From Nostoc cf. commune SO-36 (GTDB taxonomy: Bacteria; Cyanobacteriota; Cyanobacteriia; Cyanobacteriales; Nostocaceae), in contig NZ_AP025732.1 of the NCBI RefSeq assembly GCF_023734775.1, positions 3,230,501-3,294,500 of the forward strand: a stretch of 64,000 nt of DNA. The letters run 5' to 3'. Positions 25,732 to 35,046 of this stretch are shown piece by piece. The notes under the pieces were generated by a model, which made no database searches, was not told where the DNA came from, and saw only the letters and a list, made by a program, of their open reading frames with translations. The position numbers and the translations under genes were made by a program. The number at the start of each line of letters is the position of its first letter. The stretch's first letter is position 1.

Positions 25732-26796
25732 ATGATTGAGCAAGTTGCGATCGCCTTTGAGCATAAAGATTATCAAACAGCTGCTAAATTACTGAAACAG
25801 CTGCTAGTAGAATCGCCAGAACATCCTTGGGTACAATTTTATCTCGGTCGGCTGCATGAAGTATCTGGAAAGCGCCAGGATGCAGAAAAAGTGTATCGGC
25901 AATTGCTGCGAGATACGAGGAATAGTAGAATAGTGACCCTCGCGCGTGAAGGTTTGCGGCGGCTACAAGAAATCGAACTAGATGAAAGACAAAGAGCTAT
26001 TTCCCAAGCAACAGCCGAAGGGAATAACAGTGAACTTGGGGTACTAGTTTTAGAACCACTTAGTAACGAACTCAAAACAGAAGCTTCTCGAAAATTTGCC
26101 CAGATTATGCAGCTAGACCCTTACACTGCAAGGCTGTTACTGCCAAGTCGTGGCTGGAGATTATACCGCTCTGGACAAGTGGGAGAACTAAAGTTTTACG
26201 GTAAACAGTTACAGCAGGCTGCCATTCCTTGCTTTTGGGCAACAATAGCTCAAATTCAGCAAATTCAAGTTTATCAAGTCAAATATTTTCAAGAATCTAC
26301 CCCAAAAGCTACAGTTGTTTGCCGTAATGAGACAAATCAACTCGGTTCTCTTACCTTTGACTGGTCAGAAGTTACAGCTAGAGTAGTGGGACTGTTGCCC
26401 ATTTTTGAGGAAGTCGTAGATCGCGACGTGCGCGGGAAACTGGAACGGAAAACTCAAACACAAGACTATGCTCAGTTTTGTGATTTACACATACCTGGTA
26501 GACGTTGCATTCTCCGACTTTATGATAACGGCTACGAATTCCAGCAAGGTTTAAAAATCATTCCCCAAGCTAGCCAAAATACAATCAGAATTAATTGGAA
26601 TACTTTATCAAGTTGGATTCACCAGCAACTCCCTCAAGCCCAAATCTGGTCAGATTTCACATCTTTTGCAGATACAACATTAGATCAAACAGAAATGCTG
26701 GGACATATCAAGCCTTACATTAATCTTTTCCGTAAAGAACAGACTAATTGGGATTCAGCTTTTCATTTATATAGTGGACTAATTTTGGTTAAATAA
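25732..26796 (+). CDS. TPR-containing cyanobacterial protein
   Basis: A 354-residue protein. Residues about 1-75 contain two tetratricopeptide-like repeats (EHKDYQTAAKLLKQLLVESP; HPWVQFYLGRLHEVSGKRQD). A 200-residue domain follows that I do not recognise (LPSRGWRLYRSGQVGELKFY; FCDLHIPGRRCILRLYDNGY). No signal peptide or TM. The TPR part suggests protein binding. It lies 60 bp after rsmE on the same strand and may be cotranscribed. Function unknown. Confidence 0.72.
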   Translation: MIEQVAIAFEHKDYQTAAKLLKQLLVESPEHPWVQFYLGRLHEVSGKRQDAEKVYRQLLRDTRNSRIVTLAREGLRRLQEIELDERQRAISQATAEGNNSELGVLVLEPLSNELKTEASRKFAQIMQLDPYTARLLLPSRGWRLYRSGQVGELKFYGKQLQQAAIPCFWATIAQIQQIQVYQVKYFQESTPKATVVCRNETNQLGSLTFDWSEVTARVVGLLPIFEEVVDRDVRGKLERKTQTQDYAQFCDLHIPGRRCILRLYDNGYEFQQGLKIIPQASQNTIRINWNTLSSWIHQQLPQAQIWSDFTSFADTTLDQTEMLGHIKPYINLFRKEQTNWDSAFHLYSGLILVK

Positions 26797-27013
26797 TTAG
26801 GCTTCAGTGGTGAAATTATCTTTAAATTCATCATCAAGAAAAGTTGAGTAAAACAGATAGTTTTAATTAAAAAGCCTCAACCCTAAAAAGCGCAGTTGTA
26901 GTGGAGAAAATTAAGCGATCGCTCCTACTTTGGAGAGTTCCCCCATCTACAACTGGCAAAGTTATCTTAACCTTGCATATTTCACATTAGATATCGTAAA
27001 TTTACGCTCTCTA

Positions 27014-27541
27014 TCAATTGTTAGGGGTTTTAATCTGACGTGCCATTTCTAGGTAAGCACTCATATTCGCTCCTGGACGGCGACGACCATTAGAGCTAGT
27101 AGTCGAAGGAGCAAGATATTTTGGCGCAAATGTTGTTTCTTTTGGCTCCTCTTTCAGGACTTTGGCTGCTGCGGCTTTTGCATTTTTGCCCGGTTCAACT
27201 TTAAGGCCTTCAGCAGTCTGCACAAGCGTAACATCGACTGGTTTGGAATTTTTAGCTGATTTTTCCTTAGTTTTAGCTGCGGCAGTTTTTGTCCCGTTCA
27301 ATGAAGCTGGCTTGGATGCTTCTGGTGCATCAGAAGTACCTGTTGCCGTTACTTTCTTCGCATTCGATACAACTGTCTCTGCCACTTTCTTTGCGTTCGA
27401 TGCTACCTCTTTAGCAGCATCTTTGGCAGCATCTTGGGCTTCGTCTAGTTCCAAAAAGTAGCCGTTGCTTTTGTTCTTTCCTCGTAACAGTCCGGTAATG
27501 AAACCCAGAATACCCGAAATTAACTTTTTGATAAAATCCAT
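27014..27541 (-). CDS. Ala/Lys-rich small protein with amphipathic N-terminus
   Basis: A 175-residue protein. The N-terminus MDFIKKLISGILGFITGLLR is hydrophobic/amphipathic and could touch the membrane. A heptad-like Ala/Lys region follows (DAAKDAAKEVASNAKKVAET), then a low-complexity basic/alanine stretch. The end is a more ordered GRRRPGANMSAYLEMARQI. No enzyme motif. It is probably a structural or membrane-associated protein; function unknown. The Ala/Lys-rich middle produces a long meaningless ORF on the opposite strand. Confidence 0.65.
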   Translation of the reverse strand: MDFIKKLISGILGFITGLLRGKNKSNGYFLELDEAQDAAKDAAKEVASNAKKVAETVVSNAKKVTATGTSDAPEASKPASLNGTKTAAAKTKEKSAKNSKPVDVTLVQTAEGLKVEPGKNAKAAAAKVLKEEPKETTFAPKYLAPSTTSSNGRRRPGANMSAYLEMARQIKTPNN

Positions 27542-28054
27542 TACAATTACTCCTGCCTTTTACCTTTTATATTTGGAACTCAACCGTAATTGTTAATAAT
27601 TACGACAAAATGTTACATTTTCTGCTTTGCATCACCCCGTTTTGGTGACAACCCTTATAGGTTTGTGCTTAATTAACATTGTAGTAAAACTACAGGGCAA
27701 ATGTTCTGTTGCAAGCATTTGCAACCTGGATACACCAAGAACTAATTATTAAATTTTACTGTAACTAAGAGCAAGATTCTGAAAGCAAGCTTTATAATAA
27801 TTAACATTTCTTTGTTTGTTAAATATTTAATTGAAGTTAAACAAGCATTTTACTCTCAACCAGTGGGAGGACTGTCATAGCCTATTGGCAGATATTGATA
27901 TTAATTTGTTAAATTTTATACAAAGCTATAGTCAGAAGCATTTCAGTTTAGCAAAAATATCTCTAAAAGAATCCGAAAAGCAATAGCTTAATTTTGTAGA
28001 GCAGTATGTACCTACAAAAGTAAAATACACCCCTTAATCCAGCCAATTTTGTAA
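27542..28054. other. Divergent intergenic region
   Basis: About 510 bp, strongly AT-rich, without a supported gene, RNA or strong repeat. Promoters of the flanking divergent genes are expected here. Confidence 0.45.
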
Positions 28055-28690
28055 ATGAACATTGAAAATCAACAATTCAATCCCGTTTTGTTAATACACG
28101 GGATTGACGATACAGAGGCAGTTTTCCATAAAATGAGGGCAAACCTAATACAACAAGGCTTGTCTGTACATGCACTGAATTTAGTACCAAATAATGGTGA
28201 TGTGGGTCTTGATGAATTGGCAAAGCAGATAGCCGATTATGTTACGGCTACCTTTGCATCAGAACAACGCCTAGATTTAGTGGGCTTCAGCATGGGAGGA
28301 ATTGTCAGCCGTTACTATGTCCAGCGACTAGGAGGAATTAACCGCGTGCAGAGGTTTATCACAATCTCTTCACCCCATCATGGAACTGTAGTTGCTTATG
28401 GCTCTCGGCGTCCTGGTTGCGTACAAATGCGCCCCGACAGCATTTTTCTCAAAGATTTAAATTCTGATGCCATAACATTGGGGCAGCTAGATTTTACGTC
28501 GATCTGGACACCTTATGATTTGATGATTGTTCCTGCCAATAGTTCACAAATGTCAGTAGGACGCGAAGTAATAGTCCCTGTCCCTCTACACCCCTGGATG
28601 CTGACAGACTCCAGAAGTTTAACAGTAGTCACAGCAGCTTTAAAAGAGCCTATTAAGCTACCCTTGTTGAAGAAAAAACTCAGTCACTAG
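28055..28690 (+). CDS. Alpha/beta-hydrolase, lipase (EstA/class 2) type
   Basis: A 211-residue protein. Near the N-terminus PVLLIHGIDDTEAVF supplies the oxyanion-hole HG motif, and LDLVGFSMGGIVSRYYVQRL (about residues 72-91) the nucleophile elbow GFSMGG. ITISSPHHGTVVAYG is typical of triacylglycerol-lipase-like proteins. The catalytic His is probably in VPVPLHPWMLTD. No signal peptide, so cytoplasmic. Substrate unknown. Confidence 0.85.
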   Translation: MNIENQQFNPVLLIHGIDDTEAVFHKMRANLIQQGLSVHALNLVPNNGDVGLDELAKQIADYVTATFASEQRLDLVGFSMGGIVSRYYVQRLGGINRVQRFITISSPHHGTVVAYGSRRPGCVQMRPDSIFLKDLNSDAITLGQLDFTSIWTPYDLMIVPANSSQMSVGREVIVPVPLHPWMLTDSRSLTVVTAALKEPIKLPLLKKKLSH

Positions 28691-28756
28691 CAGCTATAAT
28701 TATTGCCGCGCTTGATTTATTCATCTTTTAATTACGAATTACGAATTACGAATTTT

Positions 28757-29188
28757 TTAAGTTCTATCCCCAATTTGTGTGTGTTCGTAACTTCCAAAAA
28801 TCGCCTCTGAATGACTATAATACTTGAATTCCATGAGGTTATAAAAGGGATCTTCTAAAAAGAAAGTCCGATGCTCAAGAGGAGAACCAACAAAGCGATT
28901 TTTGGTTTCCTCACGAAAAAGTAACTTTTGTTGTTGTGCCCTTTCTAGTAAGTCTTGCCAATCACATTCTTGGGTAAAAATTAGCCCAAAGTGTCGGGGA
29001 TAGATGGTAGCTTGCGCCCTCAAAGGTTCTTTGGTGACGTGAGCCACTAGTTGATGACCGTAGAGATTGAGAATCAAAGCGTGGCGGTTTTCACGACCAG
29101 GAATGCAGCCCAAGCCATCCACGTAATATGCTTTTGTTTGGGCAATGTCAGCCACAGGGAAAGCCAGATGGAATAAAGTTTGACTCAT
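28757..29188 (-). CDS. VOC-superfamily (glyoxalase-like) protein
   Basis: About 143 residues from the ATG at 29188 (MSQTLFHLAFPVADI); the longer frame to 29200 begins at a TTG. The two beta-alpha-beta-beta-beta modules of the vicinal-oxygen-chelate fold are visible: FHLAFPVADIAQTKAYYVDG and PRHFGLIFTQECDWQDLLER. EDPFYNLMEFKYY provides the terminal metal-ligand Glu, with His in LFHLAF and PRHFG. The substrate is not predictable. It is convergent with the lipase gene. Confidence 0.83.
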   Translation of the reverse strand: MSQTLFHLAFPVADIAQTKAYYVDGLGCIPGRENRHALILNLYGHQLVAHVTKEPLRAQATIYPRHFGLIFTQECDWQDLLERAQQQKLLFREETKNRFVGSPLEHRTFFLEDPFYNLMEFKYYSHSEAIFGSYEHTQIGDRT

Positions 29189-29889
29189 AGGTTGTTTCAA
29201 AAAAATTAGTAGTTACTCGATTTACAATTTATGCTGTTAGATGTTGCTTGTGGTCAACTTGAATACAGTTTTAATTAACATTAACTTATATCCTTTATGT
29301 TTATGACTCAGATTGGTGACTGAGTAATACTTTCTTTAGTCGCTATATCTATAGCTATGACTTCGCCCTGTCTTTATTATATAATTTATACTTAATTATT
29401 GAGATAACTGCTTTGTCTTGTGCAGCTATACTAATTTAGGTTGATGTTGGCACACATTTAATAACCTAAATTTAATCACTTAAAACTTATGGTGTTTTAG
29501 TAACTGAACACACTCTATAAAAGTTCTTTGGGTGCTTACTTATTCAAAGAGTCTAGCCAACTAAACAGAAGTTTTGCATTTTGTTTAATCCGCGTTCTTT
29601 AGTCAATATTGCAGTGTATATCTAAGATATTGTTTAAAGTTCAATACGCTTGGCTTGGCTTTGTGAAAAATAGTAGGTTGGGTTGAGCAATAGCGAAACC
29701 CAGCAAATGGTTGATAATGTTGAGTTTTGTTCCTCAAGTAAACCTAAACCACCTTTAGTTTTTACCTTTAACCCAAGCGTATTGGTTTATAGTTTTACAC
29801 TCACCTTTCAGAGCGATGCCTACGCTATTTAGTTAATAATACAAATATATTACTTTAGCTGGAGAGGTTTTAGAAATTAAGCATTAAGC
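29189..29889. other. Divergent intergenic region with a Nostoc repeat
   Basis: About 700 bp, AT-rich, no supported gene. It contains GGTTGGGTTGAGCAATAGCGAAACCCAGC (about 29673-29702), an inverted-repeat family common in Nostocales. A small RNA cannot be excluded. Confidence 0.45.
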
Positions 29890-30726
29890 ATGACAATTCG
29901 CTATTCTGTTGATATTCAAACAAAATTACTTATGATTTTAATTAATTCTGTAAGTCCCTGGTTAGTAGCAGTAGTATTGAATACAATCTTATTGGGTTTA
30001 GCTTGGATTGCTCCGAAAAAGCTACTTACCCCTGCTGGATTATTCCATGCGTGGTTTTTGGCGATCTTAATTTGGGTAACTCTTGGTTGGCAAGGATATG
30101 CAGTAGTAATGTTCTATTTTCTGGTTGGTTCTGGCGTTACTCGCATCGGTATGGCGCAGAAGGAGGCAGAAGGAATTGCCGAAAAGCGGTCTGGTGCAAG
30201 AGGCCCAGAAAATGTTTGGGGTTCCGCTTTGACTGGGGCGTTGTGTGCCTTGGGAGTAGGGATGATCAATTCGGGATTTTTTGTACCTAGTCCCCAATCC
30301 CTAGTTCCCAATCCTCAGTCCCTATTATTGTTAGGCTATGTAGCAAGTTTCAGTACCAAGCTGGCTGACACCACCGCCAGCGAAGTCGGTAAAGCTTATG
30401 GTAAAAGCACCTTTCTCATTACCACACTCCAACCAGTGCCACGGGGTACAGAGGGGGCAGTAAGCTTGGAGGGGACTTTAGCTGGTATTGTGGCTTCTGT
30501 AGCGATCGCATTTGTTGGTTGGGGAGTTGGTTTAATTGATCTATTGGGAGTCGCTTGGTGTGTGCTGGCAGCATTTATTGCTACTAACTTAGAAAGTGTG
30601 ATTGGCGCGACACTACAATCTAAGTATGCTTGGCTGACTAATGAAGTAGTAAATATTTTTAATACATTAATCGGTGCGATCGCATCTGTGCTACTTGCTT
30701 GGTCATGGATAAGTTTCATTAAGTAA
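29890..30726 (+). CDS. DUF92/TIGR00297 membrane protein, phytyl-phosphate kinase (VTE6)-like
   Basis: A 278-residue polytopic protein. Family segments: LTPAGLFHAWFLAILIWVTL, GARGPENVWGSALTGALCAL, SFSTKLADTTASEVGKAYG, TLQPVPRGTEGAVSLEGTLA and TNLESVIGATLQ. VTE6-type proteins phosphorylate phytyl phosphate to phytyl diphosphate, the donor for MenA and for tocopherol synthesis, linking this gene to the men locus at the window start (family knowledge; not shown here). Residues about 133-146 (VPSPQSLVPNPQSL) are encoded by a CCCCAATCCCTAGTT-type repeat, an apparent in-frame insertion. Confidence 0.85.
   Translation: MTIRYSVDIQTKLLMILINSVSPWLVAVVLNTILLGLAWIAPKKLLTPAGLFHAWFLAILIWVTLGWQGYAVVMFYFLVGSGVTRIGMAQKEAEGIAEKRSGARGPENVWGSALTGALCALGVGMINSGFFVPSPQSLVPNPQSLLLLGYVASFSTKLADTTASEVGKAYGKSTFLITTLQPVPRGTEGAVSLEGTLAGIVASVAIAFVGWGVGLIDLLGVAWCVLAAFIATNLESVIGATLQSKYAWLTNEVVNIFNTLIGAIASVLLAWSWISFIK
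30287..30327. repeat. 'ccccaatccctagttccc' repeat inside the VTE6-like gene
   Basis: Tandem units CTAGTCCCCAATCC / CTAGTTCCCAATCCTCAGTCCC encode a Pro/Ser/Gln-rich loop between two membrane segments. They match intergenic repeat families of Nostoc. Confidence 0.65.
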
Positions 30727-30914
30727 ATCGCTGAAAATAAACAATTACTCGTTTAGGTGGGGCATTGGTAGAAAATAAGTAATCTGCCTTACTACTGCCC
30801 TAAAGCTGATATTTTAAATCCTGTTTTGTCCCCGCGAGACTGTAAAAGAGATTATGGAAAATTAAATGATTTCCTAGCCATATAATTTTTTAGCGATCTA
30901 GACGTAATTTTTTC

Positions 30915-30970
30915 ATGGAATCTTTATCATTTTTGACAGTTAATCACCAGATGATTTCTATATGATTTAA
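30915..30970 (+). pseudogene. Decayed copy of the ppiC 5' end
   Basis: ATGGAATCTTTATCATTTTT and the following bases repeat the start of the real ppiC gene at 31016, together with the TTC just before the ATG. The copy reads MESLSFLTVNHQMISI and stops at TGA, against MESLSFLTIDDQIISV in the intact gene. It looks like the remnant of a tandem ppiC paralogue. About 100 bp separate the two ATGs. Confidence 0.7.
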
Positions 30971-31015
30971 TTTAAAAGTCCTATAAGTGTTTCACAATTT
31001 TCACATAATTAGTTC

Positions 31016-31798
31016 ATGGAATCTTTATCATTTTTAACAATTGATGACCAAATAATTTCTGTTGAGGAAGCAGTAAAGTACCTGCAAGCCTCTGGGAAAT
31101 TGGGACAGTTCATTGGGGATATTCTCCGCCAGTACGTAATTGAGGAAGAAATCCGAACACGAGACGATATTGAAATTGGCACAGCAATAACTGAACAGGC
31201 AATTATTGACTTTAGGCTGAAAAATCAACTGACTGACCCCCAAAGTTTTCAAGAATGGTTAAAGACCAATAATACAGATTACGCTACCTTTCACACATCG
31301 GTTACTTTCGGTTATAAGTTAGAAAAACTGAAAGCTGTAGTCACTGAATCAAAACTCCAAGAATATTTTATTGAACGCAAAATTTTTTTAGATCGGATAG
31401 TACTTTCTCGGATCGTTGTTGATAATCGAGAATTGGCAGACGAACTACACACCCAAATTGAAGAAGGAGGTAGTTTTGAACAACTAGCTAAAGAGTATTC
31501 CCTTTCTGATGACCGAATTATGAACGGCATGATGGGAATTATCAGCCGAGGCAGTATGCCGGATATATTACGGGCAGCCATTGATGTGGCCAGTCCTGGA
31601 CAATTGATCGGCCCAATAGAAATCGTTGGCAAAGACTCTCCGCAAGGAGAAGGACCTTATGGTTTGTTTCGAGTAGAACAATTTCTGCCAGCGTCTTTAG
31701 AAGATACTCAACTACAGCAAGCACTACAAAATGAGTTGTTTGAGAAATGGCTAGCAGAGAAAATTCAAAAACTGACAGTCAAGTTACAAGTGAGTTAA
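31016..31798 (+). CDS. Peptidylprolyl isomerase (PpiC/parvulin), exporter-linked
   Basis: A 260-residue protein with an N-terminal SurA-like helical part and a parvulin domain (about residues 125-235): FLDRIVLSRIVVDNRELADE, GSFEQLAKEYSLSDDRIMNG and GMMGIISRGSMPDILRAAID. The family isomerises prolyl bonds in substrates. No signal peptide is visible. It overlaps the next gene, an ABC exporter, by 52 bp. Such PpiC/exporter pairs are found with bacteriocin-type or type I secretion in cyanobacteria, so it may prepare or chaperone the cargo. Confidence 0.85.
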   Translation: MESLSFLTIDDQIISVEEAVKYLQASGKLGQFIGDILRQYVIEEEIRTRDDIEIGTAITEQAIIDFRLKNQLTDPQSFQEWLKTNNTDYATFHTSVTFGYKLEKLKAVVTESKLQEYFIERKIFLDRIVLSRIVVDNRELADELHTQIEEGGSFEQLAKEYSLSDDRIMNGMMGIISRGSMPDILRAAIDVASPGQLIGPIEIVGKDSPQGEGPYGLFRVEQFLPASLEDTQLQQALQNELFEKWLAEKIQKLTVKLQVS

Positions 31799-34449
31799 AA
31801 ATTCTGGATAATGAATCTTTACGATTAAAAGTGCTAGCTTCTTTACCTTGGAATCAGCCACCACTATGCTGGCTGACTCCCGAACAACAATCCCAATTAG
31901 AAAATGAGTCCCAAACCCGCCAGTATCGTCTGGGAGAAAAAATCTGGTCAAACGATGTCGGCGGTTATCAATTCTTAATTGTGGCTGGGAAAGTCCGCTT
32001 GCGAGAAGAGGGAGTTAGCAAACCTTTAGCTGCCCTAGATGTGGGGGATTGGTTTGGTGACTTGCAAAAGCTGTCTGGGGATTTCAAAGCTGTAGCCGCT
32101 AGTAAAGAAGTGGTAGTAGTTTGTTGGCATACTGCGCTGTGGAATGAATTGTCTAACCCACAAATTCAGGAGTTCTGGCAAGTGTTACCAGTGGAAATGG
32201 AGGGAGAAAAAGAAACATTTTCCTTCTCTTCCAATCCTTCACTAATATCAGCCTCGGATGGAACTTCTAGCCCCCACAGTCTCCAACCTCAAAGAGGACT
32301 CCCATCTGCCAATCTAATTATCTCAAATTACCCCTTTGTTGCTAACTGGAACACTGCTGCTGCTTGTTTAACAATGGTGGCGCAACAGTTAGAAAATTCT
32401 GTGCAACTGGAATGGGTACAACGCCAACTCAGAGGACAACGCCCAAAACAAGTTGTAGAAGCAGGAGAAAAGTTAGGGTTAGTGTTACGGCGGTTACAAG
32501 TGAATTGGGCTGAGTTGCGACAGCTGTCATTTCCAGCTTTACTGCTGTGGAATTCTGACTCACCCCAGAGTCCATCCTGGGTGGTAGCTTATGGAGTTAA
32601 AGGCGATCGCTTAATTATCGCTAATCCTCTAAATCCCGAACGAACTTGTGAAAGCTTGCCGCAGTCAATAGTTGAAGCCTCTTGGGATGGACGATTTTGG
32701 CAAGTAGAACTCATATCCCAGCAAGAAAAATTTAACCTCAGTTGGTTCACCCCAGCAGTTTGGAAGTATAAGGGATTGCTAATAGAAGTATTGTTAGCAT
32801 CTTTTACCTTGCAGCTTTTGGGATTAACAACACCGCTAATTACCCAAGTTGTCATTGATAAAGTGATGGTGCAGGGGAGTTTGCCGACTCTTGATGTGAT
32901 GGCGATCGCACTTTTATGCGTAGCCATATTTGAGTCCATACTAGGCATTCTGCGCTTATTCATCTTTACTCATACAGCTCGTCGTTTGGATTTGAGCTTA
33001 TCAGCACAGCTATTTCGCCATCTGATGCGTCTGCCATTAGCTTATTTTGAGTCGCGGCGCGTCGGAGACACAGTAGCAAGAGTCCAGGAACTCGAACAAA
33101 TTCGTCAGTTTCTCACAGGTACAGCATTAACTGTGATTCTAGATAGCATCTTTGCTGTGGTGTACCTGGCATTGATGTTTTACTATAATATCCCACTCAC
33201 CTTTGTCGCCTTAGCAGTACTACCACTGTTTGCCACATTAACGATAGTTGCAACACCAATTCTGCGTAACTGGCTCAACGAAACCTTTAATCGGAGTGCC
33301 GATAGTCAATCGTTTCTAGTAGAGACAATCACCGGAATTCACTCCGTTAAAGCCCATGCAGCCGAACCAGTAGCCCGCGATCGCTGGGAAGGCTTATTTG
33401 CTCGCTTCATTCGCACAGGTTTTAAAGCCTCTACTACCTCCAATATCAGCAGCAACATTGGTGACTTTCTTACCAATTTTTCCACCATGCTGATTCTCTG
33501 GTTTGGCGCTAAGTTAGTCATCGAACAAAAGCTCACAGTTGGACAGCTAGTTGCATTTCAAATGCTGTCTGGTCGAGTCACAGGCCCACTTTTGCGTTTA
33601 GTACAGTTGTGGCAAAACCTTCAACAAGTGCTACTTTCTGTAGATCGTATTGGTGATATTCTTAACGTCTCTCCAGAAGCAGAACTGGGAACTGGTCTAG
33701 TTTTACCACCCTTAAAAGGACAAGTCACCTTCGAGCAAGTATTTTTCCGTTACCGCCCGAACTTTGAAGCAATTCTGCGGGGAATCTCTTTCAATGCCGA
33801 ACCAGGGCAATTTGTTGGCATTGTTGGACGCAGCGGTTCTGGTAAAAGTACCCTGTCTAAGCTATTGCAACGCCTCTATCAAATTGAATCAGGACGCATC
33901 CTGATTGATGGTTTTGATATTAAAAGTGCCGATTTAGCATCACTGCGGCAACAAGTTAGTGTAGTTCTCCAAGAAGACTTTTTATTCAACGGTTCCATTT
34001 TGGAAAATATCACTCTCGGTACTCCTGACATTACCGCAGAGCAAGTAGTAGAAGCGGCAAGATTAGCAGTAGCTCACGACTTCATCAGTCAATTACCCTA
34101 CGGTTACGAAACTAATGTGGGTGAACGCGGTACAGCCTTATCTGGTGGACAGAGACAACGTATTGCCCTAGCAAGGTTATTTCTTTCCCAAGCGCCAATT
34201 TTAGTTTTGGATGAAGCTACCAGCGCTTTGGATAGTGAAACTGAACAACAAGTACTGCAAAACCTGCAAAAAGTTTCTGCAAACCGTACCGTGTTCTTGA
34301 TTGCTCACCGCTTTGCCCCCCTCAAACGTGCTGATTTGATTTTGGTATTGGAGCAAGGGGTGATTGCCGAACGTGGTACTCATTCACAGTTGTTGCAACA
34401 AAAAGGTTTGTATTGGTCATTATATCAACGGCAGCAAGCAAACATTTAG
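31747..34449 (+). CDS. Peptidase-like (C39-type) ABC exporter with cNMP-like N-terminus
   Basis: A 900-residue protein. Residues about 30-140 resemble a cyclic-nucleotide-binding fold (LGEKIWSNDVGGYQFLIVAG). About 195-335 is a C39-peptidase-like domain. About 345-610 are six TM helices, and about 645-890 is the ATPase: Walker A GIVGRSGSGKST, signature LSGGQRQRIALAR, Walker B ILVLDEATSALD, H-loop LIAHRF. In the C39-like domain the usual DCG(A/P)xC entry reads WNTAAACL, so the catalytic Cys position seems replaced. It would then bind but not cut its cargo. No HlyD partner or precursor peptide was found in the window. Confidence 0.88.
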   Translation: MASRENSKTDSQVTSELKILDNESLRLKVLASLPWNQPPLCWLTPEQQSQLENESQTRQYRLGEKIWSNDVGGYQFLIVAGKVRLREEGVSKPLAALDVGDWFGDLQKLSGDFKAVAASKEVVVVCWHTALWNELSNPQIQEFWQVLPVEMEGEKETFSFSSNPSLISASDGTSSPHSLQPQRGLPSANLIISNYPFVANWNTAAACLTMVAQQLENSVQLEWVQRQLRGQRPKQVVEAGEKLGLVLRRLQVNWAELRQLSFPALLLWNSDSPQSPSWVVAYGVKGDRLIIANPLNPERTCESLPQSIVEASWDGRFWQVELISQQEKFNLSWFTPAVWKYKGLLIEVLLASFTLQLLGLTTPLITQVVIDKVMVQGSLPTLDVMAIALLCVAIFESILGILRLFIFTHTARRLDLSLSAQLFRHLMRLPLAYFESRRVGDTVARVQELEQIRQFLTGTALTVILDSIFAVVYLALMFYYNIPLTFVALAVLPLFATLTIVATPILRNWLNETFNRSADSQSFLVETITGIHSVKAHAAEPVARDRWEGLFARFIRTGFKASTTSNISSNIGDFLTNFSTMLILWFGAKLVIEQKLTVGQLVAFQMLSGRVTGPLLRLVQLWQNLQQVLLSVDRIGDILNVSPEAELGTGLVLPPLKGQVTFEQVFFRYRPNFEAILRGISFNAEPGQFVGIVGRSGSGKSTLSKLLQRLYQIESGRILIDGFDIKSADLASLRQQVSVVLQEDFLFNGSILENITLGTPDITAEQVVEAARLAVAHDFISQLPYGYETNVGERGTALSGGQRQRIALARLFLSQAPILVLDEATSALDSETEQQVLQNLQKVSANRTVFLIAHRFAPLKRADLILVLEQGVIAERGTHSQLLQQKGLYWSLYQRQQANI

Positions 34450-35046
34450 TAGATTTAACTAGTAGTATTCAAGCTAGTTTTGAAAGTTTGTAGTCATGGC
34501 TTTAGAGCTTAGAAAATAAGGGTTAAAGTCCTGACTGCGAATTTGCTTATTCATCAATTAAAACTTGACAGACTGCTAGCTCAAAGCTTGCGAATATATA
34601 AAAGCTCAGAGTTTGTCAAGCGGCTAAAGAAGACTTTTTAGCGAATGGAGCATAACTTCATTCGCCATTTAAATTTGCTTTTAAACTTGTCATGTAACAG
34701 GATGATAAATATTGCGATCGCAAATATCAGTAATACAAGTCAAGAATTGACATACTCCTCGGCGTAAACGCACGAGAATTACTTAAGTGTTAATTAAATT
34801 AGGGGTACAACAATTGTTGTACCCCTAAAGATTAACTATATTTAATCCGATCAAAAACCAATATAGAATAATAATCAACCTCGGAACTACCGGATTATAA
34901 GCAATTTTTCACATTTAATACATTTAGATTAATGGTTTGCCAATGCAAATACTTTTTTGCTTGCCTGCGTGGGATAAGTGACGCTAGTGTTAAAAGAAAT
35001 CGTGCAAAACAAGACCCTCATCCCAGAAGTCGAATAGGAAGCTAGA
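34450..35046. other. Intergenic region with palindrome
   Basis: About 600 bp without a supported gene. It contains a 26-bp perfect palindrome (34801-34826) and a looser inverted pair CTTGACAGAC / GTTTGTCAAG (about 34563-34621). No other gene-like signal was seen. Confidence 0.5.
34801..34826. repeat. 26-bp perfect palindrome
   Basis: AGGGGTACAACAA followed directly by its exact complement TTGTTGTACCCCT. There is no U-run after it, so it is not a clear terminator. It could be a protein-binding operator or a short mobile palindrome. Confidence 0.75.

Noticed and set aside
27162-27461. Ala/Phe-rich ORF on the plus strand
   Set aside because: Antisense of the Ala/Lys-rich gene at 27014-27541.
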